The notes beneath the pieces are model-generated. The model had not been told where the DNA came from. It saw nothing but the letters and a program-made list of their open reading frames with translations, and did not search any database. Shown here in pieces: positions 15,951 through 31,330 of a DNA stretch of 64,000 nt. The stretch comes from Tubulanus polymorphus (taxonomy: Eukaryota; Nemertea; Palaeonemertea; Tubulaniformes; Tubulanidae): contig NC_134032.1 in NCBI RefSeq assembly GCF_964204645.1, positions 5,141,175 through 5,205,174 on the forward strand, given 5' to 3'. The translations under genes were made by a program, and so were the position numbers. Every line of letters begins with the position of its first letter. Within the stretch, counting starts at the first letter, position 1.

Positions 15951-18900
15951 CTGACGATGTCGATGCGTAAAAGCGCTCAAATCGTCAGGAAAAGCACATT
16001 TCGACCCGAAAACGTCGATCGGAGCGAGAAAAGACGTTTTCTTATCGAATTTCCCCCTATCGGAAAAATGACGATGTCGATGCGTAAAAGCGCTCAAATC
16101 GTCAGGAAAAGCACATTTCGACCCGAATACGTCGTTCGGAGCGAGAAAAGACGTTTTCTTTTCAAATTTCCCCCCTATCGGAACAATGACGATGTCGATG
16201 CGTAAAGCGCTCAAATCGTCAGGAAAAGCGCATTTCGACCCGAAAACGTCGATCGGAGCGAGAAAACACGTTTTCTTATCAAATTTCCCCCTATCGGAAA
16301 AATGACGAGGTCGATGCGTAAAAGTGCTCAAATCGTCATGAAAAGCGCATTTCGACCCGAAAACGTCGATCGGAGCGAGAAAAGACGTTTTCTTATCAAA
16401 TTTTCCCCCTATCGGAAAAATGACGATGTCGATGCGTAAAAGCGCTCAAATCGTCAGGAAAAGCACATTTCGACCCGAAAACGTCGTTCAGAGCGAGAAA
16501 AGACGTTTTCTTATCAAAATTCCCCCCATCGGAAAAATGACAATGTGGATGCGTAAAAGCGCTCAAATCGTCAGGAAAAGCACATTTCGACACGAAAACG
16601 TCGTTCGGAGCGAGAAAAGACGTTTTCTTATCAAATTTTCCCCCTATCGGAAAAATGACGATGTCGATGCGTAAAAGCGCTCAAATCGTCAGGAAAAGCA
16701 CATTTCGACCCGAAAACGTCGTTCGGAGCGAGAAAAGACGTTTTCTTATAAAATTTCCCCCCTATCGGAAAAATGACGATGTCGATGCTTAAAAGCGCTC
16801 AAATCGTCAGGAAAACCACATTTCGACCCGAAAACGTCGTTCGGAGCGAGAAAAGACGTTTTCTTATCAAATTTCCCCCCTATCGGAAAAATGACGATGT
16901 CGATGCTTAAAAGCGCTCAAATCGTCAGGAAAACCACATTTCGACCCGAAAACGTCGTTCAGCGCGAGAAAAGACGTTTTCTTATCAAATTTCCCCCCTA
17001 TCGGAAAAATGACGATGTCGATGCTTAAAAGCGCTCAAATCGTCAGGAAAACCACATTTCGACCCGAAAACGTCGTTCGGAGCGAGAAAAGACGTTTTCT
17101 TATCAAATTTTCCCCCTATCGGAACAATGACGATGTCGATGCGTAAAGCGCTCAAATCGTCAGGAAAAGCGCATTTCGACCCGAAAACGTCGATCGGAGC
17201 GAGAAAACACGTTTTCTTATCAAATTTCCCCCTATCGGAAAAATGACGATGTCGATGCGTAAAAGTGCTCAAATCGTCATGAAAAGCGCATTTCGACCCG
17301 AAAACGTCGATCGGAGCGAGAAAAGACGTTTTCTTATCAAATTTTCCCCCTATCGGAAAAATGACGATGTCGATGTGTAAAAGCGCTCAAATCGTCAGGA
17401 AAAGCACATTTCGACCCGAAAACGTCGTTCAGAGCGAGAAAAGACGTTTTCTTATCAAATTTTCCCCCTATCGGAAAAATGACGATGTCGATGCGTAAAA
17501 GCGCTCAAATCGTCAGGAAAACCACATTTCGACCCGAAAACGTCGTTCAGCGCGAGAAAAGACGTTTTCTTATCAAATTTCCCCCCTATCGGAAAAATGA
17601 CGATGTCGATGCTTAAAAGCGCTCAAATCGTCAGGAAAACCACATTTCGACCCGAAAACGTCGTTCGGAGCGAGAAAAGACGTTTTCTTATCAAATTTTC
17701 CCCCTATCGGAACAATGACGATGTCGATGCGTAAAGCGCTCAAATCGTCAGGAAAAGCGCATTTCGACCCGAAAACGTCGATCGGAGCGAAAAAAGACGT
17801 TTTCTTATCAAATTTCCCCCTATCGGAAAAATGACGAGGTCGATGCGTAAAAGTGCTCAAATCGTCATGAAAAGCGCATTTCGACCCGAAAACGTCGATC
17901 GGAGCGAGAAAAGACGTTTTCTTATCAAATTTTCCCCCTATCGGAAAAATGACGATGTCGATGCGTAAAAGCGCTCAAATCGTCAGGAAAACCACATTTC
18001 GACCCGAAAACGTCGTTCAGCGCGAGAAAAGACGTTTTCTTATCAAATTTTCCCCCTATCGGAAAAATGACGATGTCGATGCGTAAAAGCGCTCAAATCG
18101 TCAGGAAAAGCACATTTCGACCCGAATACGTCGTTCGGAGCGAGAAAAGACGTTTTCTTTTCAAATTTCCCCCCTATCGGAAAAATGACGATGTCGATGC
18201 TTAAAAGCGCTCAAATTGTCAGGAAAACCACATTTCGACCCGAAAACGTCGTTCAGCGCGAGAAAAGACGTTTTCTTATCAAATTTCCCCCCTATCGGAA
18301 AAATGACGATGTCGATGCTTAAAAGCGCTCAAATCGTCAGGAAAACCACATTTCGACCCGAAAACGTCGTTCGGAGCGAGAAAAGACGTTTTCTTATCAA
18401 AATTCCCCCCATCGGAAAAATGACAATGTGGATGCGTAAAAGCGCTCAAATCGTCAGGAAAAGCACATTTCGACACGAAAACGTCGTTCGGAGCGAGAAA
18501 AGACGTTTTCTTATCAAATTTTCCCCCTATCGGAAAAATGACGATGTCGATGCGTAAAAGCGCTCAAATCGTCAGGAAAAGCACATTTCGACCCGAAAAC
18601 GTCGTTCGGAGCGAGAAAAGACGTTTTCTTATAAAATTTCCCCCCTATCGGAAAAATGACGATGTCGATGCTTAAAAGCGCTCAAATCGTCAGGAAAACC
18701 ACATTTCGACCCGAAAACGTCGTTCGGAGCGAGAAAAGACGTTTTCTTATCAAATTTTCCCCCTATCGGAACAATGACGATGTCGATGCGTAAAGCGCTC
18801 AAATCGTCAGGAAAAGCGCATTTCGACCCGAAAACGTCGATCGGAGCGAGAAAAGACGTTTTCTTATCAAATTTTCCCCTATCGGAAAAATGACGAGGTC

Positions 18901-21900
18901 GATGCGTAAAAGTGCTCAAATCGTCATGAAAAGCGCATTTCGACCCGAAAACGTCGATCGGAGCGAGAAAAGACGTTTTCTTATCAAATTTTCCCCCTAT
19001 CGGAAAAATGACGATGTCGATGCGTAAAAGCGCTCAAATCGTCAGGAAAAGCACATTTCGACCCGAAAACGTCGTTCGGAGCGAGAAAAGACGTTTTCTT
19101 ATCAAAATTCCCCCCATCGGAAAAATGATAATGTGGATGCGTAAAAGCGCTCAAATCGTCAGGAAAAGCACATTTCGACCTGAAAACGTCGTTCGGAGCG
19201 AGAAAAGACGTTTTCTTATCAAATTTTCCCCCTATCGGAAAAATGACGATGTCGATGCGTAAAAGCGCTCAAATCGTCAGGAAAAGCGCATTTCGACCCG
19301 AAAACGTCGTTCAGCGCGAGAAAAGGCGTTTTCTTATCAAATTTTCCCCCTATCGGAAAAATGACGATGTCGATGCGTAAAAGCGATCAAATCGTCAGGA
19401 AAACCACATTTCGACCCGAAAACGTCGTTCAGCGCGAGAAAAGACGTTTTCTTATCAAATTTTCCCCCTATCGGAAAAATGACGATGTCGATGCGTAAAG
19501 CGCTCAAATCGTCAGGAAAAGCACATTTCGACCCGAAAACGTCGATCGGAGCGAGAAAAGACGTTTTCTTATCGAATTTCCCCCTATCGGAAAAATGACG
19601 ATGTCGATGCGTAAAAGCGCTCAAATCGTCAGGAAAAGCACATTTCGACCCGAATACGTCGTTCGGAGCGAGAAAAGACGTTTTCTTATCAAAATTCCCC
19701 CCATCGGAAAAATGACGATGTCGATGCGTAAAAGCGATCAAATCGTCAGGAAAACCACATTTCGACCCGAAAACGTCGTTCAGCGCGAGAAAAGACGTTT
19801 TCTTATCAAATTTTCCCCCTATCGGAAAAATGACGATGTCGATGCGTAAAGCGCTCAAATCGTCAGGAAAAGCACATTTCGACCCGAAAACGTCGATCGG
19901 AGCGAGAAAAGACGTTTTCTTATCGAATTTCCCCCTATCGGAAAAATGACGATGTCGATGCGTAAAGCGCTCAAATCGTCAGGAAAAGCACATTTCGACC
20001 CGAAAACGTCGATCGAAGCGAGAAAAGACGTTTTCTTATCAAATTTTCCCCCTATCGGAAAAATGACGACGTCGATGCGTAAAGCGCTCAAATCGTCAGG
20101 AAGAGCACATTTCGACCCGAAAACGTCGATCGGAGCGAGAAAAGACGTTTTCTTATCGAATTTCCCCCTATCGGAAAAATGACGATGTCGATGCGTAAAA
20201 GCGCTCAAATCGTCAGGAAAAGCGCATTTCGACCCCGAAAACGTCGATCGGAGCGAGAAAACACGTTTTCTTATCAAATTTTCCCCCTATCGGAAAAATG
20301 ACGATGTCGATGCGTAAAAGCGCTCAAATCGTCAGGAAAAGCACATTTCGACCCGAAAACGTCGATCGGAGCGAGAAAAGACGTTTTCTTTTCAAATTGT
20401 CCCCCTATCGGAAAAATGACGATGTCGATGCTTAAAAGCGCTCAAATCGTCAGGAAAAGCACATTTCGACCCGAAAACGTCGTTCGGAGCGAGAAAAGAC
20501 GTTTTTTTTTATCAAATTTCCCCCCTATCGGAAAAATGACGATGTCGATGCGTAAAAGCGCTCAAATCGTCAGGAAAAGCACATTTCGACCCGAAAACGT
20601 CGTTCGGAGCGAGAAAAGACGTTTTCTTATCAAATTTCCCCCCTATCGGAAAAATGACGATGTCGATGCGAAAAAGCGCTCAAATCGTAAGGAAAAGCAC
20701 ATTTCGACCCGAAAACGTCGTTCGGAGCGAGAAAAGACGTTTTCTTTTCAAATTGTCCCCCTATCGGAAAAATGACGATGTCGATGCTTAAAAGCGCTCA
20801 AATCGTCAGGAAAAGCACATTTCGACCCGAAAACGTCGTTCGGAGCGAGAAAAGACGTTTTTTTTATCAAATTTCCCCCATATCGGAAAAATGACGATGT
20901 CGATGCGTAAAAGCGCTCAAATCGTCAGGAAAAGCACATTTCGACCCGAAAACGTCGTTCGGAGCGAGAAAAGACGTTTTCTTATCAAATTTCCCCCCTA
21001 TCGGAAAAATGACGATGTCGATGCGAAAAAGCGCTCAAATCGTAAGGAAAAGCACATTTCGACCCGAAAACGTCGTTCGGAGCGAGAAAAGACGTTTTCT
21101 TATCAAATTTCCCCCTATCGGAAAAATGACGATGTCGATGCGTAAAAGCGCTCAAATCGTCAGGAAAAGCGCATTTCGACCCGAAAACGTCGTTCAGCGC
21201 GAGAAAAGGCGTTTTCTCATCAAATTTTCCCCCTATCGGAAAAATGACGATGTCGATGCGTAAAAGCGATCAAATCGTCAGGAAAACCACATTTCGACCC
21301 GAAAACGTCGTTCAGCGCGAGAAAAGGCGTTTTCTTATCAAATTTTCCCCCTATCGGAAAAATGACGATGTCGATGCTTAAAAGCGCTCAAATCGTCAGG
21401 AAAACCACATTTCGACCCGAAAACGTCGTTCGGAGCGAGAAAAGACGTTTTCTTATCAAATTTTCCCCCTATCGGAACAATGACGATGTCGATGCGTAAA
21501 GCGCTCAAATCGTCAGGAAAAGCGCATTTCGACCCGAAAACGTCGATCGGAGCGAGAAAACACGTTTTCTTATCAAATTTCCCCCTATCGGAAAAATGAC
21601 GAGGTCGATGCGTAAAAGTGCTCAAATCGTCATGAAAAGCGCATTTCGACCCGAAAACGTCGATCGGAGCGAGAAAAGACGTTTTCTTATCAAATTTTCC
21701 CCCTATCGGAAAAATGACGATGTCGATGCGTAAAAGCGCTCAAATCGTCAGGAAAAGCACATTTCGACCCGAAAACGTCGTTCAGAGCGAGAAAAGACGT
21801 TTTCTTATCAAAATTCCCCCCATCGGAAAAATGATAATGTGGATGCGTAAAAGCGCTCAAATCGTCAGGAAAAGCACATTTCGACCCGAAAACGTCGTTC

Positions 21901-24900
21901 GGAGCGAGAAAAGACGTTTTCTTATCAAATTTTCCCCCTATCGGAAAAATGACGATGTCGATGCGTAAAAGCGCTCAAATCGTCAGGAAAAGCACATTTC
22001 GACCCGAAAACGTCGTTCGGAGCGAGAAAAGACGTTTTTTTTATCAAATTTCCCCCCTATCGGAAAAATGACGATGTCGATGCGTAAAAGCGCTCAAATC
22101 GTCAATAAAGCGCATTTCGACCCGAAAACGTCGTTCAGCGCGAGAAAAGGCGTTTTCTTATCAAATTTTCCCCCTATCGGAAAAATGACGATGTCGATGC
22201 GTAAAGCGCTCAAATCGTCAGGAAAACCACATTTCGACCCGAAAACGTCGTACAGCGCGAGAAAAGACGTTTTCTTATCGAATTTCCCCCCTATAGGAAA
22301 AATGACGATGTCGATGCGTAAAAGCGCTGAAATCGTCAGGAAAAGCACATTTCGACCAAAAAACGTCGTTCAGAGTAGAAAAGACGTTTTCTTATCAAAT
22401 TTCCCCCTATCGGAAAAATGACGATGTCGATGCGTAAAGCGCTCAAATCGTCAGGAAAAGCACATTTCGACCCGAAAACGTCGATCGAAGCGAGAAAAGA
22501 CGTTTTCTTATCAAATTTTCCCCCTATCGGAAAAATGACGATGTCGATGCGTAAAGCGCTCAAATCGTCAGGAAGAGCACATTTCGACCCGAAAACGTCG
22601 ATCGGAGCGAGAAAAGACGTTTTCTTATCGAATTTCCCCCTATCGGAAAAATGACGATGTCGATGCGTAAAAGCGCTCAAATCGTCAGGAAAAGCGCATT
22701 TCGACCCCGAAAACGTCGATCGGAGCGAGAAAACACGTTTTCTTATCGAATTTTCCCCCTATCGGAAAAATGACGATGTCGATGCGTAAAAGCGCTCAAA
22801 TCGTCAGGAAAAGCACATTTCGACCCGAATACGTCGTTCGGAGCGAGAAAAGACGTTTTCTTATCAAATTTCCCCCTATCGGAAAAATGACGATGTCGAT
22901 GCGTAAAGCGCTCAAATCGTCAGGAAGAGCACATTTCGACCCGAAAACGTCGATCGGAGCGAGAAAAGACGTTTTCTTATCGAATTTCCCCCTATCGGAA
23001 AAATGACGATGTCGATGCGTAAAAGCGCTCAAATCGTCAGGAAAAGCACATTTCGACCCGAAAAGTCGATCGGAGCGAGAAAAGGCGTTTTCCTATCAAA
23101 TTTTCCCCCTATCGGAAAAATGACGATGTCGATGCGTAAAAGCGCTCAAATCGTCAGGAAAAGCACATTTCGACCCGAAAACGTCGATCGGAGCGAGAAA
23201 AGACGTTTTCTTTTCAAATTGTCCCCCTATCGGAAAAATGACGATGTCGATGCTTAAAAGCGCTCAAATCGTCAGGAAAACCACATTTCGACCCGAAAAC
23301 GTCGTTCAGCGCGAGAAAAGACGTTTTCTTATCAAATTTCCCCCCTATCGGAAAAATGACGATGTCGATGCTTAAAAGCGCTCAAATCGTCAGGAAAACC
23401 ACATTTCGACCCGAAAACGTCGTTCGGAGCGAGAAAAGACGTTTTCTTATCAAATTTTCCCCCTATCGGAACAATGACGATGTCGATGCGTAAAGCGCTC
23501 AAATCGTCAGGAAAAGCGCATTTCGACCCGAAAACGTCGATCGGAGCGAGAAAACACGTTTTCTTATCAAATTTCCCCCTATCGGAAAAATGACGAGGTC
23601 GATGCGTAAAAGTGCTCAAATCGTCATGAAAAGCGCATTTCGACCCGAAAACGTCGATCGGAGCGAGAAAAGACGTTTTCTTATCAAATTTTCCCCCTAT
23701 CGGAAAAATGACGATGTCGATGCGTAAAAGCGCTCAAATCGTCAGGAAAAGCACATTTCGACCCGAAAACGTCGTTCAGAGCGAGAAAAGACGTTTTCTT
23801 ATCAAAATTCCCCCCATCGGAAAAATGATAATGTGGATGCGTAAAAGCGCTCAAATCGTCAGGAAAAGCACATTTCGACCTGAAAACGTCGTTCGGAGCG
23901 AGAAAAGACGTTTTCTTATCAAATTTTCCCCCTATCGGAAAAATGACGATGTCGATGCGTAAAAGCGCTCAAATCGTCAGGAAAAGCACATTTCGACCCG
24001 AAAACGTCGTTCGGAGCGAGAAAAGACGTTTTCTTACCAAATTTCCCCCCTATCGGAAAAATGACGATGTCGATGCGTAAAAGCGCTCAAATCGTCAGGA
24101 AAAGCACATTTCGACCCGAAAACGTCGTTCGGAGCGAGAAAAGACGTTTTCTTATCAAATTTCCCCCCTATCGGAAAAATGACGATGTCGATGCGAAAAA
24201 GCGCTCAAATCGTAAGGAAAAGCACATTTCGACCCGAAAACGTCATTCGGAGCGAGAAAAGACGTTTTCTTATCAAATTTCCCCCTATCGGAAAAATGAC
24301 GATGTCGATGCGTAAAAGCGCTCAAATCGTCAGGAAAAGCGCATTTCGACCCGAAAACGTCATTCGGAGCGAGAAAAGACGTTTTCTTATCAAATTTCCC
24401 CCTATCGGAAAAATGACGATGTCGATGCGTAAAAGCGCTCAAATCGTCAGGAAAAGCGCATTTCGACCCGAAAACGTCGTTCAGCGCGAGAAAAGGCGTT
24501 TTCTCATCAAATTTTCCCCCTATCGGAAAAATGACGATGTCGATGCGTAAAAGCGATCAAATCGTCAGGAAAACCACATTTCGACCCGAAAACGTCGTTC
24601 AGCGCGAGAAAAGACGTTTTCTTATCAAATTTTCCCCCTATCGGAAAAATGACAATGTGGATGCGTAAAAGCGCTCAAATCGTCAGGAAAAGCACATTTC
24701 GACACGAAAACGTCGTTCGGAGCGAGAAAAGACGTTTTCTTATCAAATTTTCCCCCTATCGGAAAAATGACGATGTCGATGCGTAAAAGCGCTCAAATCG
24801 TCAGGAAAAGCAAATTTCGACCCGAAAACGTCGTTCGGAGCGAGAAAAGACGTTTTCTTATCAAATTTCCCCCCTATCGGAAAAATGACGATGTCGATGC

Positions 24901-27900
24901 GAAAAAGCGCTCAAATCGTCAGGAAAAGCACATTTCGACCCGAAAACGTCGATCGGAGCGAGAAAAGACGTTTTCTTATCGAATTTCCCCCTATCGGAAA
25001 AATGACGATGTCGATGCGTAAAAGCGCTCAAATAGTCAGGAAAAGCACATTTCGACCCGAATACGTCGTTCGGAGCGAGAAAAGACGTTTTCTTTTCAAA
25101 TTTCCCCCCTATCGGAAAAATGACGATGTCGATGCTTAAAAGCGCTCAAATCGTCAGGAAAACCACATTTCGACCCGAAAACGTCGTTCAGCGCGAGAAA
25201 AGACGTTTTCTTATCAAATTTCCCCCCTATCGGAAAAATGACGATGTCGATGCTTAAAAGCGCTCAAATCGTCAGGAAAACCACATTTCGACCCGAAAAC
25301 GTCGTTCGGAGCGAGAAAAGACGTTTTCTTATCAAATTTTCCCCCTATCGGAACAATGACGATGTCGATGCGTAAAGCGCTCAAATCGTCAGGAAAAGCG
25401 CATTTCGACCCGAAAACGTCGATCGGAGCGAGAAAACACGTTTTCTTATCAAATTTCCCCCTATCGGAAAAATGACGATGTCGATGCGTAAAAGTGCTCA
25501 AATCGTCATGAAAAGCGCATTTCGACCCGAAAACGTCGATCGGAGCGAGAAAAGACGTTTTCTTTTCAAATTGTCCCCCTATCGGAAAAATGACGATGTC
25601 GATGCTTAAAAGCGCTCAAATCGTCAGGAAAACCACATTTCGACCCGAAAACGTCGTTCAGCGCGAGAAAAGACGTTTTCTTATCAAATTTCCCCCCTAT
25701 CGGAAAAATGACGATGTCGATGCTTAAAAGCGCTCAAATCGTCAGGAAAACCACATTTCGACCCGAAAACGTCGTTCGGAGCGAGAAAAGACGTTTTCTT
25801 ATCAAATTTTCCCCCTATCGGAACAATGACGATGTCGATGCGTAAAGCGCTCAAATCGTCAGGAAAAGCGCATTTCGACCCGAAAACGTCGATCGGAGCG
25901 AGAAAACACGTTTTCTTATCAAATTTCCCCCTATCGGAAAAATGACGAGGTCGATGCGTAAAAGTGCTCAAATCGTCATGAAAAGCGCATTTCGACCCGA
26001 AAACGTCGATCGGAGCGAGAAAAGACGTTTTCTTATCAAATTTTCCCCCTATCGGAAAAATGACGATGTCGATGCGTAAAAGCGCTCAAATCGTCAGGAA
26101 AAGCACATTTCGACCCGAAAACGTCGTTCAGAGCGAGAAAAGACGTTTTCTTATCAAAATTCCCCCATCGGAAAAATGATAATGTGGATGCGTAAAAGCG
26201 CTCAAATCGTCAGGAAAAGCACATTTCGACCTGAAAACGTCGTTCGGAGCGAGAAAAGACGTTTTCTTATCAAATTTTCCCCCTATCGGAAAAATGACGA
26301 TGTCGATGCGTAAAAGCGCTCAAATCGTCAGGAAAAGCACATTTCGACCCGAAAACGTCGTTCGGAGCGAGAAAAGACGTTTTCTTACCAAATTTCCCCC
26401 CTATCGGAAAAATGACGATGTCGATGCGTAAAAGCGCTCAAATCGTCAGGAAAAGCACATTTCGACCCGAAAACGTCGTTCGGAGCGAGAAAAGACGTTT
26501 TCTTATCAAATTTCCCCCCTATCGGAAAAATGACGATGTCGATGCGAAAAAGCGCTCAAATCGTAAGGAAAAGCACATTTCGACCCGAAAACGTCATTCG
26601 GAGCGAGAAAAGACGTTTTCTTATCAAATTTCCCCCTATCGGAAAAATGACGATGTCGATGCGTAAAAGCGCTCAAATCGTCAGGAAAAGCGCATTTCGA
26701 CCCGAAAACGTCATTCGGAGCGAGAAAAGACGTTTTCTTATCAAATTTCCCCCTATCGGAAAAATGACGATGTCGATGCGTAAAAGCGCTCAAATCGTCA
26801 GGAAAAGCGCATTTCGACCCGAAAACGTCGTTCAGCGCGAGAAAAGGCGTTTTCTCATCAAATTTTCCCCCTATCGGAAAAATGACGATGTCGATGCGTA
26901 AAAGCGATCAAATCGTCAGGAAAACCACATTTCGACCCGAAAACGTCGTTCAGCGCGAGAAAAGACGTTTTCTTATCAAATTTTCCCCCTATCGGAAAAA
27001 TGACAATGTGGATGCGTAAAAGCGCTCAAATCGTCAGGAAAAGCACATTTCGACACGAAAACGTCGTTCGGAGCGAGAAAAGACGTTTTCTTATCAAATT
27101 TTCCCCCTATCGGAAAAATGACGATGTCGATGCGTAAAAGCGCTCAAATCGTCAGGAAAAGCAAATTTCGACCCGAAAACGTCGTTCGGAGCGAGAAAAG
27201 ACGTTTTCTTATCAAATTTCCCCCTATCGGAAAAATGACGATGTCGATGCGAAAAAGCGCTCAAATCGTCAGGAAAAGCACTTTTCGACCCGAAAACGTC
27301 GTTCAGCGCGAGAAAAGACGTTTTCGTATCAAATATTCCCCCTATCGGAAAAATGACGATGTCGATGCGTAAAAGCGCTCAAATAGTCAGGAAAAGCACA
27401 TTTCGACCCGAAAACGTCGATCGGAGCGAGAAAAGACGTTTTCTTATCGAATTTCCCCCTATCGGAAAAATGACGATGTCGATGCGTAAAAGCGCTCAAA
27501 TCGTCAGGAAAAGCGCATTTCGACCCGAAAACGTCATTCGGAGCGAGAAAAGACGTTTTCTTATCAAATTTCCCCCTATCGGAAAAATGACGATGTCGAT
27601 GCGTAAAAGCGCTCAAATCGTCAGGAAAAGCGCATTTCGACCCGAAAACGTCGTTCAGCGCGAGAAAAGGCGTTTTCCTCATCAAATTTTCCCCCTATCG
27701 GAAAAATGACGATGTCGATGCGTAAAAGCGATCAAATCGTCAGGAAAACCACATTTCGACCCGAAAACGTCGTTCAGCGCGAGAAAAGACGTTTTCTTAT
27801 CAAATTTTCCCCCCTATCGGAAAAATGACAATGTGGATGCGTAAAAGCGCTCAAATCGTCAGGAAAAGCACATTTCGACACGAAAACGTCGTTCGGAGCG

Positions 27901-30900
27901 AGAAAAGACGTTTTCTTATCAAATTTTCCCCCTATCGGAAAAATGACGATGTCGATGCGTAAAAGCGCTCAAATCGTCAGGAAAAGCAAATTTCGACCCG
28001 AAAACGTCGTTCGGAGCGAGAAAAGACGTTTTCTTATCAAATTTCCCCCCTATCGGAAAAATGACGATGTCGATGCGAAAAAGCGCTCAAATCGTCAGGA
28101 AAAGCACATTTCGACCCGAAAACGTCGATCGGAGCGAGAAAAGACGTTTTCTTATCGAATTTCCCCCTATCGGAAAAATGACGATGTCGATGCGTAAAAG
28201 CGCTCAAATAGTCAGGAAAAGCACATTTCGACCCGAATACGTCGTTCGGAGCGAGAAAAGACGTTTTCTTTTCAAATTTCCCCCCTATCGGAAAAATGAC
28301 GATGTCGATGCTTAAAAGCGCTCAAATCGTCAGGAAAACCACATTTCGACCCGAAAACGTCGTTCAGCGCGAGAAAAGACGTTTTCTTATCAAATTTCCC
28401 CCCTATCGGAAAAATGACGATGTCGATGCTTAAAAGCGCTCAAATCGTCAGGAAAACCACATTTCGACCCGAAAACGTCGTTCGGAGCGAGAAAAGACGT
28501 TTTCTTATCAAATTTTCCCCCTATCGGAACAATGACGATGTCGATGCGTAAAAGTGCTCAAATCGTCATGAAAAGCGCATTTCGACCCGAAAACGTCGAT
28601 CGGAGCGAGAAAAGACGTTTTCTTATCAAATTTTCCCCCTATCGGAAAAATGACGATGTCGATGCGTAAAAGCGCTCAAATCGTCAGGAAAAGCACATTT
28701 CGACCCGAAAACGTCGTTCAGAGCGAGAAAAGACGTTTTCTTATCAAAATTCCCCCCATCGGAAAAATGATAATGTGGATGCGTAAAAGCGCTCAAATCG
28801 TCAGGAAAAGCACATTTCGACCCGAAAACGTCGTTCGGAGCGAGAAAAGACGTTTTCTTATCAAATTTTCCCCCTATCGGAAAAATGACGATGTCGATGC
28901 GTAAAAGCGCTCAAATCGCCAGGAAAAGCACATTTCGACCCGAAAACGTCGTTCGGAGCGAGAAAAGACGTTTTTTTTATCAAATTTCCCCCCTATCGGA
29001 AAAATGACGATGTCGATGCGTAAAAGCGCTCAAATCGTCAGGAAAAGCACATTTCGACCCGAAAACGTCGTTCGGAGCGAGAAAAGACGTTTTCTTATCA
29101 AATTTCCCCCCTATCGGAAAAATGACGATGTCGATGCGAAAAAGCGCTCAAATCGTAAGGAAAAGCACATTTCGACCCGAAAACGTCGTTCGGAGCGAGA
29201 AAAGACGTTTTCTTATCAAATTTCCCCCTATCGGAAAAATGACGATGTCGATGCGTAAAAGCGCTCAAATCGTCAGGAAAAGCGCATTTCGACCCGAAAA
29301 CGTCGTTCAGCGCGAGAAAAGGCGTTTTCTTATCAAATTTTCCCCCTATCGGAAAAATGACGATGTCGATGCGTAAAGCGCTCAAATCGTCAGGAAAACC
29401 ACATTTCGACCCGAAAACGTCGTTCAGCGCGAGAAAAGACGTTTTCTTATCGAATTTCCCCCCTATAGGAAAAATGACGATGTCGATGCGTAAAAGCGCT
29501 CAAATCGTCAGGAAAAGCACATTTCGACCAAAAAACGTCGTTCAGAGTAGAAAAGACGTTTTCTTATCAAATTTCCCCCTATCGGAAAATGACGATGTCG
29601 ATGCGTAAAGCGCTCAAATCGTCAGGAAAAGCACATTTCGACCCGAAAACGTCGATCGAAGCGAGAAAAGACGTTTTCTTATCAAATTTTCCCCCTATCG
29701 GAAAAATGACGATGTCGATGCGTAAAGCGCTCAAATCGTCAGGAAGAGCACATTTCGACCCGAAAACGTCGATCGGAGCGAGAAAAGACGTTTTCTTATC
29801 GAATTTCCCCCTATCGGAAAAATGACGATGTCGATGCGTAAAAGCGCTCAAATCGTCAGGAAAAGCGCATTTCGACCCCGAAAACGTCGATCGGAGCGAG
29901 AAAAGACGTTTTCTTATCGAATTTCCCCCTATCGGAAAAATGACGATGTCGATGCGTAAAAGCGCTCAAATCGTCAGGAAAAGCACATTTCGACCAAAAA
30001 CGTCGTTCAGCGCGAGAAAAGGCGTTTTCTCATCAAATTTTCCCCCTATCGGAAAAATGACGATGTCGATGCGTAAAAGCGATCAAATCGTCAGGAAAAC
30101 CACATTTCGACCCGAAAACGTCGTTCAGCGCGAGAAAAGACGTTTTCTTATCAAATTTTCCCCCTATCGGAAAAATGACAATGTGGATGCGTAAAAGCGC
30201 TCAAATCGTCAGGAAAAGCACATTTCGACACGAAAACGTCGTTCGGAGCGAGAAAAGACGTTTTCTTATCAAATTTTCCCCCTATCGGAAAAATGACGAT
30301 GTCGATGCGTAAAAGCGCTCAAATCGTCAGGAAAAGCAAATTTCGACCCGAAAACGTCGTTCGGAGCGAGAAAAGACGTTTTCTTATCAAATTTCCCCCC
30401 TATCGGAAAAATGACGATGTCGATGCGAAAAAGCGCTCAAATCGTCAGGAAAAGCACATTTCGACCCGAAAACGTCGATCGGAGCGAGAAAAGACGTTTT
30501 CTTATCGAATTTCCCCCTATCGGAAAAATGACGATGTCGATGCGTAAAAGCGCTCAAATAGTCAGGAAAAGCACATTTCGACCCGAATACGTCGTTCGGA
30601 GCGAGAAAAGACGTTTTCTTTTCAAATTTCCCCCCTATCGGAAAAATGACGATGTCGATGCTTAAAAGCGCTCAAATCGTCAGGAAAACCACATTTCGAC
30701 CCGAAAACGTCGTTCAGCGCGAGAAAAGACGTTTTCTTATCAAATTTCCCCCCCTATCGGAAAAATGACGATGTCGATGCTTAAAAGCGCTCAAATCGTC
30801 AGGAAAACCACATTTCGACCCGAAAACGTCGTTCGGAGCGAGAAAAGACGTTTTCTTATCAAATTTTCCCCCTATCGGAACAATGACGATGTCGATGCGT

Positions 30901-31330
30901 AAAGCGCTCAAATCGTCAGGAAAAGCGCATTTCGACCCGAAAACGTCGATCGGAGCGAGAAAACACGTTTTCTTATCAAATTTCCCCTATCGGAAAAATG
31001 ACGAGGTCGATGCGTAAAAGTGCTCAAATCGTCATGAAAAGCGCATTTCGACCCGAAAACGTCGATCGGAGCGAGAAAAGACGTTTTCTTATCAAATTTT
31101 CCCCTATCGGAAAAATGACGATGTCGATGCGTAAAAGCGCTCAAATCGTCAGGAAAAGCACATTTCGACCCGAAAACGTCGTTCAGAGCGAGAAAAGACG
31201 TTTTCTTATCAAAATTCCCCCCATCGGAAAAATGATAATGTGGATGCGTAAAAGCGCTCAAATCGTCAGGAAAAGCACATTTCGACCCGAAAACGTCGTT
31301 CGGAGCGAGAAAAGACGTTTTCTTATCAAA
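15951..31330 (+). repeat. 118-bp satellite array, variant block A
   Basis: The tandem monomer is 118 bp, with frequent 117-bp forms that lack one A in GCGTAAAAGCGC. Reference landmarks in order are TGACGATGTCGATGCG, AAAAGCGCTCAAATCGTCAGG, TTTCGACCCGAAAACGTC, GTTCGGAGCGAG, AAAAGACGTTTTCTTATC and a C-run followed by TATCGG. Block A monomers mostly end in TTTTCCCCCTATCGGAAAAATG or TTTCCCCCCTATCGG. A recurring odd monomer, GAGGTCGATGCGTAAAAGTG with CGTCATG, appears near 16310, 17840, 18895, 21600, 23595, 25945 and 31000 and marks higher-order repeats. No gene was found inside. Confidence 0.97.
23210..24885 (+). repeat. higher-order duplication, copy 1 (offset about 2351 bp)
   Basis: The monomer variants from about 23210 to 24885 recur in the same order at about 25562-27236, offset 2351-2352 bp. 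The one-base change reflects a shorter C-run near 26161. Diagnostic monomers include the GAGGTCGATG form and the GTCATTCGGAGC form. Parts of the same series recur again at about 27943-28300 and 30293-30650. Confidence 0.75.
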